Source: a virus. Taken from it: a stretch of DNA of 48,115 bases. Under the pieces are notes generated by a model. The model did not search any database, was not told where the DNA came from, and saw only the letters and a program-made list of their open reading frames with translations. Below, one piece after another: positions 27,070-35,101 of this stretch. The position numbers were made by a program, and so were the translations under genes. Within the stretch, counting starts at the first letter, position 1. Each line of letters begins with the position of its first letter. The stretch lies in IMG/VR virus record IMGVR_UViG_3300021197_001580, positions 1-48,115 of that record. One strand, written 5' to 3'.

Positions 27070-27388
27070 AGCACCTACATTACCCCCATGGCCGACAGAC
27101 CTACCAGCTGCCCGTATCAATGAGCAGAACGAGACTGTCCTGCCCTACGAGCTGTCCATTGAGGTCACTCTACGCTTGGCGCTCCTGGAGCGGTACCCAG
27201 AGCTCTGTCAAGTGGCGCTGGATGAGACCCAGGACTACCTCCAGCTCAAATACGAGGCCGACTTGAGTCAGCTACAGTACGAGCACGACGTGGAGATCGC
27301 AGGTAAATGGGCCTGGTGGGAGGTCGGAGGCGTGGGCCTAGCTGCCCTTCTAGCTGGTGTAGGGATAGGCTTCATTGCAGGTCTTTAA
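27017..27388 (+). CDS. Secreted/membrane lysis-cassette protein, possible spanin partner
   Basis: A 123-residue product with an N-terminal signal-like segment (about 2-19), a Pro-rich stretch (APTLPPWPTDLP, 19-30), a helical periplasmic part and a C-terminal Gly-rich transmembrane segment (about 103-122). AAGGAG stands 7 bases before ATG. The layout recalls unimolecular or outer spanins, but the lipobox Cys is missing, so it is not a normal lipoprotein. It begins inside the previous gene and ends inside the endolysin gene. Confidence 0.62.
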   Translation: MSLIPLTLLTILTANVGKAPTLPPWPTDLPAARINEQNETVLPYELSIEVTLRLALLERYPELCQVALDETQDYLQLKYEADLSQLQYEHDVEIAGKWAWWEVGGVGLAALLAGVGIGFIAGL

Positions 27389-27878
27389 TACCATAGCTGA
27401 GTGCAGCCTTGACGGCTGGCCTTCTCGCCTCAAGCGCACGCCCGATCGTATCAAGTACATCATCATTCACCGCAATACTGTAGCCAGGACTGGTGTAGGT
27501 GTGGCCAATTGGTTCCACAACAAGGACCTGAAGGGCGTAGGGCCTAGGATGCCCTACCACTTCTTCATCGGTAAGGACGGCCGCGTGGAGCAGTGCGTCA
27601 AACTGTGCTATCGGACCAATGCAGCGGCCGGATTTAACACTGCAGGCATCCAGATCGCCCTCGACGGGGACTTCCGTAAGCACCAGCCAACTACAGCACA
27701 GCTGAGAGCTCTTGCAGGGCTCTGTGTGCGCCTGAAACAGCAATACCCTACCGCGACCCTCGCTGGGCATACAGAGCTCTCTAAAAGCAAGGTATGGCCT
27801 AACAAGGTATGTCCTGGCAAGCACCTCGAAGTCGACCAGCTACGGCTGCTGTTTGGACTCGAAGGAGACATAGAATAA
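27375..27878 (+). CDS. N-acetylmuramoyl-L-alanine amidase endolysin
   Basis: The cell-wall lytic enzyme, which cuts between MurNAc and the peptide stem. The 167-residue product is of the T7 lysozyme / PGRP type: zinc ligands H32 (IIIHRN), H132 (AGHTEL) and C146 (VCPGKH), with K144 two residues before the Cys exactly as K128-x-C130 in T7. YHFF at 61-64 and a RTNAAAGFNTAGIQIAL stretch (80-96) complete the family. No signal peptide, so export depends on the holin. Start is TTG 27375. Confidence 0.93.
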   Translation: MQVFNTIAECSLDGWPSRLKRTPDRIKYIIIHRNTVARTGVGVANWFHNKDLKGVGPRMPYHFFIGKDGRVEQCVKLCYRTNAAAGFNTAGIQIALDGDFRKHQPTTAQLRALAGLCVRLKQQYPTATLAGHTELSKSKVWPNKVCPGKHLEVDQLRLLFGLEGDIE

Positions 27879-28576
27879 TGACCGAACCCGCCTCACGTCT
27901 CATGTGGGATAGACTCTTACGTGATATAAAAGCGAACGAGAAGAAAGAAAGATCTTCACATACACGTTTATCAGCCACTTATCCAGACGTGTTAAACGAG
28001 CAGTTCAGTACGCGCGATGCTCCATATGTATATCGAGCTGATAAAGATGACCCAGCTGTAACAACCAAAGAGCCCGCGTTTCATGCGTACGAGTCCTGGG
28101 GTGATGTGATCCCTTTTGCTTCCAATAGTGCTATGGGTTTCCCTGTAACGAAGGATCGAGCCCGTGCGTCTGGGCGCCTAGAGGACCCTGAAATGCAGCG
28201 GTACGTAGAGCGTACTACGTTCGATGCGGATCCTATGGCAGTCACGATGAGCACATTCAATGATGATTTACTTCATGCGCCTAATTATGAACAAGTTGAA
28301 ACTCCTCATAGCACATATATAGACTTTGGCGAGGGCGCAGAATGGCCTGAATTCGCTCCACCTACACCCTTTAGACGCAGAGGTGGCACAGAGCCTGACC
28401 TTCCCGAAGAGCTGGGCTATAACTACAAGGATACACTCCCATATCCTACACCTCCGGGCGGATTTAATGGCCTACCAATGCCCTTCCCTCCCGCGGAGGA
28501 GCCTATGGAGCTAAACAGTCAAGAATTCGCTGATCATATCGACCGTATGCGCAGGTTGCAAGGTATGAGCGAATAG
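27878..28576 (+). CDS. Pro-rich hypothetical protein
   Basis: A 232-residue product with a charged N-terminus and a Pro/Tyr/Phe/Asp-rich, probably extended, C-terminal half. ATG 27878 follows AAGGAG and the repeated leader ATAGAAT. Its one-base stop-start overlap with the endolysin ties it to the lysis group. It may be a late virion-associated or lysis accessory protein; no family is recognised. Confidence 0.68.
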   Translation: MTEPASRLMWDRLLRDIKANEKKERSSHTRLSATYPDVLNEQFSTRDAPYVYRADKDDPAVTTKEPAFHAYESWGDVIPFASNSAMGFPVTKDRARASGRLEDPEMQRYVERTTFDADPMAVTMSTFNDDLLHAPNYEQVETPHSTYIDFGEGAEWPEFAPPTPFRRRGGTEPDLPEELGYNYKDTLPYPTPPGGFNGLPMPFPPAEEPMELNSQEFADHIDRMRRLQGMSE

Positions 28577-28591
28577 TGTACGTTCCAGGGC

Positions 28592-29329
28592 ATGAAAAGA
28601 ATCCTCGTTGTTCCGGACTGTCATCACCCCTTTGTCGACGAACTTGCTTGGGCCCTATTTCTGAAATGCGCCAAAGCCTGGAAACCTGATTATTGTGTAA
28701 TAATTGGGGACTTCGCCGACTTCTTCAGCGTAAGCTTCCATACCAAGAGCCCTGCCGTGCGTTATGACCTAGAGAGTGAGGTCAATGCTACAGTGGATGC
28801 GCTAGCAGACTTAACGTCTGCACTTCCTAAGAAGTGTAAGCGTATTTTCATCGCAGGCAATCATGAGTACCGACTAGAGCGCTACTTATCAGAGAAGGCG
28901 CCAGAGCTGTTCAACACAGTCAGTATCCCTAAGGTGTTGCAGCTCAAAGAGCACGGCTGGAAGTACGTGCCTTACAAAGAGACTCATCGCATCGGGCAGA
29001 TTCACTTCACTCATGACTTGGGGCGGAGTGGCAAACATGCGGCAGCTCAGTCTCTGGCGGACTTCGGCGATAACATCGTCATTGGTCATACGCACCGTGG
29101 CAATGTTGTGTATGGTGGCACGGTCTCAGGCAAGACTCATGTGGGTATGTCAGTGGGCTGGCTCGGCGACACTGACGACATCGACTACATGCACAAGGCC
29201 AAGGTCAATCGCGACTGGCAGCATGGTTTCGGCACCATCCACATGGAGCCCAACGGTACAGGGCACGCCCAGTTCATCCCTATTGTGAACCAGCGCTGTG
29301 TCGTTGATGGGAAGCTGTACAAGCTATGA
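28592..29329 (+). CDS. Calcineurin-like metallophosphoesterase
   Basis: A 245-residue product with all motifs of the dinuclear metallophosphoesterase fold: D9-x-H11, GD 39-40, GNHE 89-92, H141 (FTHD) and GHTH 165-168. Such enzymes cleave phosphoesters in nucleotides, cyclic nucleotides or DNA ends; phages use them for nucleotide or tRNA-end handling and signalling breakdown, so the substrate cannot be told. Its end overlaps the next ATG (ATGA). Confidence 0.9.
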   Translation: MKRILVVPDCHHPFVDELAWALFLKCAKAWKPDYCVIIGDFADFFSVSFHTKSPAVRYDLESEVNATVDALADLTSALPKKCKRIFIAGNHEYRLERYLSEKAPELFNTVSIPKVLQLKEHGWKYVPYKETHRIGQIHFTHDLGRSGKHAAAQSLADFGDNIVIGHTHRGNVVYGGTVSGKTHVGMSVGWLGDTDDIDYMHKAKVNRDWQHGFGTIHMEPNGTGHAQFIPIVNQRCVVDGKLYKL

Positions 29330-29532
29330 GCGCGGGCATGAAGTGGCAATGCGCCCTATGTGAGGACGTCATCCAGAGCAAGTTCAGGCATGACTTTGTG
29401 CGCTGTAAGTGCGGAGCCGTCTTTGTGGACGGTGGCGGAGACTATCTACGCTCTGGGTGGGACACTGACATGGGCGCCGACATCAATACCTTGCGTCCTT
29501 ACGAAGAGCCCTCGGACGACGTCAAAGCCTGA
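29326..29532 (+). CDS. Small zinc-ribbon protein
   Basis: A 68-residue product with two Cys pairs, C-x2-C at about 9-12 and C-x-C at about 27-29, a compact zinc ribbon, then an Asp/Gly-rich tail. ATGA-coupled to the phosphoesterase. It is the last gene of the rightward block; its final 34 bases overlap the end of the leftward gene at 29499. Confidence 0.75.
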   Translation: MSAGMKWQCALCEDVIQSKFRHDFVRCKCGAVFVDGGGDYLRSGWDTDMGADINTLRPYEEPSDDVKA

Positions 29533-29780
29533 TGCAGGTGCACCGCGAGCGTCTGCAGCTGTGAGTGGTCTAGCTCGATCTCACCGAACACACACGCGGC
29601 CTCTACTAGCTCGTGTATGAATACTTCTTCTTTAAGCGTCTGCAGCATATCTGACTGTACTCTGATACGCAGCCTCTCGTGCTCGTAAAGGCCTACCGCG
29701 TCCTCTGTTTGGGCTAGCTTCGGGTCCATCACCACTGTAATTGTGTGGCCGCCCATGCGAACTTTATGCGGTATCTCCAT
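29499..29780 (-). CDS. Small HExxE metallopeptidase-like protein
   Basis: A 93-residue product beginning with an IPHKVRMGGHTITV strand and carrying IHELVEAA at about 55-62 (H56, E57, E60), typical of small phage zincin-like proteins of unknown substrate. Its start overlaps the end of the polymerase gene by 17 bases. Its 3' end overlaps the last rightward gene tail-to-tail. Confidence 0.72.
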   Translation of the reverse strand: MEIPHKVRMGGHTITVVMDPKLAQTEDAVGLYEHERLRIRVQSDMLQTLKEEVFIHELVEAACVFGEIELDHSQLQTLAVHLHQALTSSEGSS

Positions 29781-32103
29781 ACGGTTCTAACTCCAGTAGA
29801 TTCTTGCCTATCTCAACATCGATAGGGAATTCGATATCAAAGCCCTCATACGAGATGGTCTGATACATGTGTTTATTGAGCAGACCGGCTAGCCGCTCAG
29901 GGTCTGGCCCTTCAAGGTAGGCCGCATCGTGGACTTGGGCGATTATGCCTTCCTCGCCCCAGCGAATCTCCTTGTCGAGAGCAACTAAGGCCCTATTCAT
30001 AAGTGTACCGGCGAAGCCCTGGACTGGGAAGTTCAAAACTTGGTTAGGGTCCACATGACCACCATGGAAGTACTCTCGGCGCCCTGAGAGCTTCTCTTCG
30101 ATAAAGCCCTGTGATTCCGCGAGCTTAATCTGGGCCAGCTGCCAGTGCCGTATGGCTGGATGGGCGTTAAACCACTTCTTACGTAGGCCTTTGAGCTGCC
30201 AAATAGTCAGCTTGGGATAGCTTTCGGCCAGCTTCTTCCAGACTGTGGTGACATCTGTACTGATGTTGTAGTTGAAGCTGAACTCGACTGCTTTTGCTAG
30301 GTTTCTTTGGCCTTTAGTCACTATACCTGTATTGAATAGCATCTTGGCCGTGATTGTATGCACATCCTCGTTGTTTGCGTACCATTCGAGTAATAAGGGG
30401 TCCTGAGCCAGCGCAGCCACAATGCGCAGCTCCATCTGACTGTAGTCGGCGGCCACAATCCAGTTCTCAGGCCTGCGTACAACGGCCATATCACGCATCT
30501 TCTTGGGCCAGTTCTGGAAGTTAGGCTCCTTAGATGACCAGCGCCCTGTAACGGTGCCCCAGGGCTTCCACTCGGGCTGAATGTATGTTTTTTCCTTTAG
30601 ATCTAGGCCGTCCACATATGTCGCAAGTAGCGTGTAGGGCTTCCTAATGGCTAGTATGGCCCTCGCGCAGGCCGACGCGTAGGCGTCGACGCCTGCAGCT
30701 CTGCTCTGCAGTGCCTGGGCGTCCAGGCTTGGCTGATTGGTCTCTGCTGAGCGCGTAATAACAGGGCAACCCAAATCCTCGAAGAAGAGCTTACTGAGGC
30801 ATCTGGCCTGGCCATTGAGTCCTGGGCGATATTTGCCGTTCACGAGGGCCTTGAACTGCTCACGAGCCACGTCTACGCGCTTCTGCAGCTCTACGCGGTG
30901 CTCTTCGCGCTTATCTAGATCGATCTTGACGCTGTGCAGCTTCATGCGCATGGCTATGCGGCTATACAGCATGAGATCGTCGAAGAGGGCCTGCCCATTA
31001 TGTGTATCTTGCAAGCTCTTCTTGAGCTTCTTGTAGAGTATGGCCGTCATGTAGGCGTCTTTGCCGTTGTAGAACATCAGCTCGTTGCGAGGTCCATCTG
31101 TGAAAGCCCTGAGCCCTGTATGCTTGTACTTGGCCTTAGCGTGGGCTTTGAAGGCCGTCTTCCAGCGCGGCATATGGAAGTAGCAGCTAGAGGCAAAGCC
31201 CAGATCGTGGGCTATCTGGGGCGCTACAATAGCATGCGCCAGGAGCGTATCGAAGTAGTAGTTGTCCATCGCATAGCCCTGGGCTTCGAGCCCTACGACG
31301 TCGTGCATGCCATTATGGGCGATGGTGGGCAGCTCTTTGAGTATGGCCCTGGCCGTCTTCTCTAGGCCCGGGTCCTGGATCGGCCACCATAGCGTGACAG
31401 TATTCTGGCCATTAGAAAACCCAATGCACAGAATAGGCGCCGTTAGCGGGTCCGAGCCCGCAGTCTCAATGTCGATGGCCACGGGCTCCTTGGCCTCATA
31501 AATGGCATCTAAGGGGCGCTTGAGATCTTCGAGGGCGTAGGTACTCGGATCGTCATACGGCAGCGCAGGCCACTTCCAGGGCCTCAGGGAGCCCCTATTT
31601 AGGTGCACTGCTCGGTTAATCCACAGCCTGAAGACCGGCAGCATGGCCGCATTGCCTGGCCAGGGCATAGGAATAACCTGAATACCGTGCATACCCTCTA
31701 AAGGTGCACCCATCCAGTTCTTGACCTCACCAATGCCTACGGTAGATAGGAAGGCCTGCCGTCCAATAGCACACGCTGTCCTGATATTGGCCCTCTTCAG
31801 CTCGCGCTCTAGTCGCGGTTTGCACGCTAGCATGGCCTTCTTCTCTTCTTTGGCCGTAAGGACGCGGTCAGGCTTGCATAGGATGGCGGAGGTTAGGTGC
31901 GCGGAGGTAGACGTAGCCTTGAGGGCGCGACGTACGTGGTTGCCGAAATGCCCCGCGAATGGCCTTCCTGCGTTCTCTTCAGCGCTGCCTGGCTGGTCTG
32001 CTATGATGGCTAGGGATGAGCTGGCTGAGCGCGGTGGGACCGGATTGCACTTGATGGGGCATGAGTCGCACTTGGCCCCAAACTTCTTAGGGTCGTAGCT
32101 CAC
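29764..32103 (-). CDS. Family A DNA polymerase with N-terminal UDG-like [4Fe-4S] domain
   Basis: The phage replicase, 779 residues, start GTG 32103 (GTGA overlap). Residues 1-165 look like a family 4 uracil-DNA glycosylase: C12-x2-C15 and C76-x17-C94 fit the iron-sulfur pattern, and DQPGSAEENAGRPFAG (36-51) matches the glycosylase GEQPG...GRPF motif, but the usual HPS motif is replaced by MPWPGN near 145-150, so activity may be lost. The 3'-5' exonuclease has D211/E213, D268 and D349. The polymerase has TGRWSSKEPNFQNWP (519-533), motif A D553 (AADYSQMELR), motif B R600/K604/Y612 and motif C VHDA (D726). The usual Glu after HD is Ala. UDG-PolA fusions are known in SPO1-like phages. Confidence 0.95.
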   Translation of the reverse strand: MSYDPKKFGAKCDSCPIKCNPVPPRSASSSLAIIADQPGSAEENAGRPFAGHFGNHVRRALKATSTSAHLTSAILCKPDRVLTAKEEKKAMLACKPRLERELKRANIRTACAIGRQAFLSTVGIGEVKNWMGAPLEGMHGIQVIPMPWPGNAAMLPVFRLWINRAVHLNRGSLRPWKWPALPYDDPSTYALEDLKRPLDAIYEAKEPVAIDIETAGSDPLTAPILCIGFSNGQNTVTLWWPIQDPGLEKTARAILKELPTIAHNGMHDVVGLEAQGYAMDNYYFDTLLAHAIVAPQIAHDLGFASSCYFHMPRWKTAFKAHAKAKYKHTGLRAFTDGPRNELMFYNGKDAYMTAILYKKLKKSLQDTHNGQALFDDLMLYSRIAMRMKLHSVKIDLDKREEHRVELQKRVDVAREQFKALVNGKYRPGLNGQARCLSKLFFEDLGCPVITRSAETNQPSLDAQALQSRAAGVDAYASACARAILAIRKPYTLLATYVDGLDLKEKTYIQPEWKPWGTVTGRWSSKEPNFQNWPKKMRDMAVVRRPENWIVAADYSQMELRIVAALAQDPLLLEWYANNEDVHTITAKMLFNTGIVTKGQRNLAKAVEFSFNYNISTDVTTVWKKLAESYPKLTIWQLKGLRKKWFNAHPAIRHWQLAQIKLAESQGFIEEKLSGRREYFHGGHVDPNQVLNFPVQGFAGTLMNRALVALDKEIRWGEEGIIAQVHDAAYLEGPDPERLAGLLNKHMYQTISYEGFDIEFPIDVEIGKNLLELEPYGDTA

Positions 32104-32360
32104 TCTTTGATTAGCTCAGCAAGTTCACAGTCGGGGGCACAGTCCGTATTGCGTCCGTTGTAGTCTTGCTTGCACAGTATGCAGAACTGGAGGCCACTCA
32201 TAGGCATATCCCACTGCAAGTCTTCCAGCATCACTCGCCGCTTCTCGGACAGCTGCTGTACCTGCTGAAAGCGCTCAAATAGCGTGTCCCACATAGCTGC
32301 CATATTGGCTAGCTCCTTGTCCTGTCGAGCAATCAGCTCTGCTGTGGTTTCTTTAGGCAT
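32100..32360 (-). CDS. Small coiled-coil/zinc-ribbon protein
   Basis: An 86-residue product starting at ATG 32360, with GGAGG 8 bases upstream; in-frame upstream starts lack a site. A coiled coil (about 5-50) is followed by a Cys cluster (C59, C62, C73, C77) that looks like a zinc knuckle. GTGA-coupled to the polymerase, so it may be a replication accessory. Confidence 0.72.
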   Translation of the reverse strand: MPKETTAELIARQDKELANMAAMWDTLFERFQQVQQLSEKRRVMLEDLQWDMPMSGLQFCILCKQDYNGRNTDCAPDCELAELIKE

Positions 32361-32649
32361 GCAGCACCTCCGCTCCGACAGCATAAAACCGCTCTGCCTC
32401 GTCGCCAAAATGCGGTCTTAGTCGCTCTACCCTGGTAGCGCATTCCTGTTCTGCGCCAGCTTTAGTTCGATGTAAGCTTATGGGCGTGTTCGGGCCGCAC
32501 TCGATAACGCACCATATCTCCGCCCGTTCGCACCCATCGATCAGGCGATCGGCGTTGTTGTGGAGCCAGGCTGGGAATTCGTCAGGCTCGGCCGCGTAAG
32601 CCTGCAACCGACGACCCTCTGCTAGCCAGTCATCTTTGTCTTTAGTCAT
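32353..32649 (-). CDS. Hypothetical protein
   Basis: A 98-residue acidic product with several Trp and Cys. ATG 32649 is chosen because GGAG lies 6 bases upstream; an upstream in-frame TTG (32661) would remove that site. It overlaps the next gene by 8 bases and is the first gene after the terminator at 32659-32702. No family recognised. Confidence 0.7.
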   Translation of the reverse strand: MTKDKDDWLAEGRRLQAYAAEPDEFPAWLHNNADRLIDGCERAEIWCVIECGPNTPISLHRTKAGAEQECATRVERLRPHFGDEAERFYAVGAEVLHA

Positions 32650-32658
32650 TGTGTTCTC

Positions 32659-32702
32659 CAAAAGAAAACCCCAGGAGCCCGCTCGTGGCTAGGCTCCCGG
32701 GG
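32659..32702 (-). terminator. Rho-independent terminator in the replication operon
   Basis: On the minus strand a stem (CCCC, one mismatch, GGAGCC-type pairs; arms 32691-32702 and 32669-32680; 12-base loop) is followed by TTTTCTTTTGG. It lies between the ssDNA-binding-like gene and the polymerase group, so it should cut transcription of the polymerase relative to the recombination genes. No promoter fits in the few bases downstream; read-through must feed the polymerase. Confidence 0.8.
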
Positions 32703-32728
32703 CAGTAGCATAAAGCAGGAAGAAGACC

Positions 32729-33307
32729 TTACGCTACGAAATCTTCACAGATGACCTCTTCGCCGTCAGGAGCTTCGCCCGACACACGAACGATCTCAGG
32801 ATAATCCTTGTCGTTGCGCTGCACCTGGAAGAACAGAGTGTCATCTTCAAAGGAATCTGGGTCATTCCAGCGCGATACCATCTCTTTAACGATCTTGGTA
32901 TTGAGCTGTGTACGGAACTCGCTAGCTTCCTCATTGGTCATGACAGTGCCATCAGGCAACACGAACTCAGTACCTTCGCGCTTAGGAAAACGCGGGAACT
33001 GATCAGCATTGACTGCATTCAGGTAGCTGTGACAGAACCCGCCTGTATTGGGCGCAGTGTGGCCCTCATGTTCAGGGTTGGCCACAGGCAAGATGATACG
33101 ATAGTCCGTCTTGTACTTGGTCGGCTCCCCTTCGGCGTCAAGTACTGAGATAGGTACGTACATCATAAGAGAGCCCGTCTTGGCCAGCTTTGTCGTGGCC
33201 TTAGCTTGCACGATGCCCTCATACCAGCCATTCTTCAGAACCTTACGGCGCCCCATCGACGCGACATCTGCTTCATTGAAGTTGATTGTTTGTGGTACTG
33301 CATTCAT
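32729..33307 (-). CDS. DUF669-like, candidate single-stranded DNA-binding protein
   Basis: A 192-residue product with an early KNGWYEGIVQAKATTKLAKTG stretch (about 25-45) and strand-rich body like DUF669 proteins, and an acidic C-terminal end (GEEVICEDFVA) typical of phage ssDNA-binding proteins. The start overlaps the RecA-like gene (ATGA). In many phages a DUF669-type protein lies beside a RecA-like ATPase and nuclease; that context supports ssDNA binding. Confidence 0.62.
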   Translation of the reverse strand: MNAVPQTINFNEADVASMGRRKVLKNGWYEGIVQAKATTKLAKTGSLMMYVPISVLDAEGEPTKYKTDYRIILPVANPEHEGHTAPNTGGFCHSYLNAVNADQFPRFPKREGTEFVLPDGTVMTNEEASEFRTQLNTKIVKEMVSRWNDPDSFEDDTLFFQVQRNDKDYPEIVRVSGEAPDGEEVICEDFVA

Positions 33308-34134
33308 TTAGTTTCTCCATAACTGTTAATCTTTTTAAATAGAAGTCCCAGGTGTGCTGGTTCTTTGTCGGCAAGGAACGGAAATCGTCCACCACCTTCA
33401 AAGCCTTGTCCTCCCCTAGGCAAAACATAATGCTCCATGAGCTGCTGACCCTTAACCTTTTTGGCAAGGACCGGCCAGATATACGATACCGCAGCTTTCC
33501 AGAGGGTTGCCCCTCCGCCTGTAATAGCTGCCACAATATCGCCTCCTGTCGCCAAGTTCTGGGCCTTAGCCCTAGTGGCCGCTTCAGTGCTCTCTACTGC
33601 TGCATGCACGGTCTTAGTGTGCGCAATCAGTATATACGAGCAGTCGAGCGACCGCATGAACTTCTGCAGGACCTGATGCTTGAGCTTGACATTGTTGTAA
33701 AGCGCCATCGAGTCCTTCTTCTCTGGATAGACACCACCATAGTGCCCGACCAGAGCATGGTCATAGCTTGTGAGCGTGTCGATGATTACCACATTCACCT
33801 TGCCGCTCGCAACTGCTTCGGCCGTATATTTCATGGCCTCCTTCAGTTTCTTCTGCAGGTCTTGGAAGGTCTTGCACTTGGTGAAGTCAATCACGGGCGC
33901 ATTCAAGTTCAGATAGGTCAGTGATTTACTGCCCTCTTCGTCGAACTGCCAGATCAATGTGTCCTCTAGATTGGTCAGCTCCTTGGCGGGCAATACATCA
34001 GGACACTGCGCACTGTATGTCGCTGCAGCCACAGTCTTGCCTGCCTTGGGCGGCCCAATCAGCATAATCCGATCCGTGTTGTTAATGTCTACACTCATCT
34101 CTACCATGTCTTTGCTCATTTCGACCAAACCCAT
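33304..34134 (-). CDS. RecA-like P-loop ATPase (Sak4/AAA_24 type)
   Basis: A 276-residue product with Walker A GPPKAGKT (27-34) and Walker B VVIIDT (D119), of the size and pattern of phage single-strand annealing/recombination ATPases (Sak4-like). A GAGGTG site stands 5 bases before ATG 34134. Neighbours are a RecB-type nuclease upstream and the ssDNA-binding-like protein downstream, together a likely recombination or replication-restart module. Confidence 0.8.
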   Translation of the reverse strand: MGLVEMSKDMVEMSVDINNTDRIMLIGPPKAGKTVAAATYSAQCPDVLPAKELTNLEDTLIWQFDEEGSKSLTYLNLNAPVIDFTKCKTFQDLQKKLKEAMKYTAEAVASGKVNVVIIDTLTSYDHALVGHYGGVYPEKKDSMALYNNVKLKHQVLQKFMRSLDCSYILIAHTKTVHAAVESTEAATRAKAQNLATGGDIVAAITGGGATLWKAAVSYIWPVLAKKVKGQQLMEHYVLPRGGQGFEGGGRFPFLADKEPAHLGLLFKKINSYGETK

Positions 34135-34283
34135 CGAAGCACCTCACTCTCTAAGTTAAAGTTATAGCGATCAAACGAGAACCAGTTAAAGTCAACAATG
34201 ACGCGATTGTACATTAGCGCACTTTTAGAGCATTCAACTGCGTTACTACGAGACACTGCCTGGTTCAGTTCTTTTATGTTCAT
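34116..34283 (-). CDS. 55-residue hypothetical protein
   Basis: Starts at ATG 34283 with AGGAAG 8 bases upstream and an ATGA overlap with the nuclease gene; ends 19 bases inside the RecA-like gene. Phe/Trp/Asn-rich C-terminal part. No family recognised; possibly a partner of the recombination proteins. Confidence 0.6.
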   Translation of the reverse strand: MNIKELNQAVSRSNAVECSKSALMYNRVIVDFNWFSFDRYNFNLESEVLRWVWSK

Positions 34284-35101
34284 GTTGATGGCTTCCTGTC
34301 GCAAGCGCCTGTTTCATAGTGCGGGCAGACTTTGCCCCAATCAAAGCACGCAGTCAACTCTACATGACCGAGTTTATGTGTCGCGTACTTCCGCTGGTAG
34401 TAGGGCACCAAGATACTCATGGCCTCATGAACGTCTAGTGCTGGCACCGCGATGGTGTAGAACTTGACCTCCTTGTTGCGTACGATGCAGTCAGCAATCA
34501 TGCCCAGCACAGGCTCGTCCGGGTGCAGGTAGTTCCACAAAGCCGGGTATAGCATGAATTGTGTGTCTACCGAGTAGCGAAAGACATCAGTATTACCCGT
34601 ACGCTTCTTGGTCTTGAAGTCCCATATCCAGCGCCCAGGCTGAATCTCAGCCAGCTCAGGCCGCGTCTCGGCCATAGCGTCAATGTGCTCTTGTGTAATG
34701 TTAACGAGCATATCCATACGCGCTGTGATAGGAATACCAAAGGCCTCATGTAGGGCGTGCTTCTGCTCGTCGTTCGAGGGCAGTTGCTGCTCTATCGATA
34801 TGACCTCTAGGTCTGTGGGCTTGTAGCGCTCAGTGTAGGCCGTGAACAGTCGCATAGCCTCGCCCGCAGCCCAGCTGCTAGCAGTCACATCACTATCAGG
34901 CAGCGCAATCTCGTTCATCTTCCCTGGGTACCAGTACTCCATAAGCGTATGGAACATGCGCCCAACGCTTGCATCGGCGCCTGAACCACTGCCAAGCTTC
35001 TTATCGAGTATGGTCTTGCGTCCGCATGGATTGGTATAGAGGGAGTTACCTGTACCGCTTCCGCCCGTGTCCTTGTCCTCTAAGATCTTAAGTGAAGTCA
35101 T
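34280..35101 (-). CDS. RecB/Cas4-type PD-(D/E)XK nuclease
   Basis: A 273-residue nuclease with the RecB-family order: H51 (GRMFH), D130 (ARMDML), DFK 161-163 and Q181-x3-Y185. One Cys near the N-terminus (C26) and three near the C-terminus (C252, C259, C267) recall the iron-sulfur staple of AddB/Cas4, though the spacing (x6, x7) is not canonical. It probably resects DNA ends for the RecA-like ATPase downstream. AGAGG precedes the ATG by 8 bases. Confidence 0.82.
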   Translation of the reverse strand: MTSLKILEDKDTGGSGTGNSLYTNPCGRKTILDKKLGSGSGADASVGRMFHTLMEYWYPGKMNEIALPDSDVTASSWAAGEAMRLFTAYTERYKPTDLEVISIEQQLPSNDEQKHALHEAFGIPITARMDMLVNITQEHIDAMAETRPELAEIQPGRWIWDFKTKKRTGNTDVFRYSVDTQFMLYPALWNYLHPDEPVLGMIADCIVRNKEVKFYTIAVPALDVHEAMSILVPYYQRKYATHKLGHVELTACFDWGKVCPHYETGACDRKPST

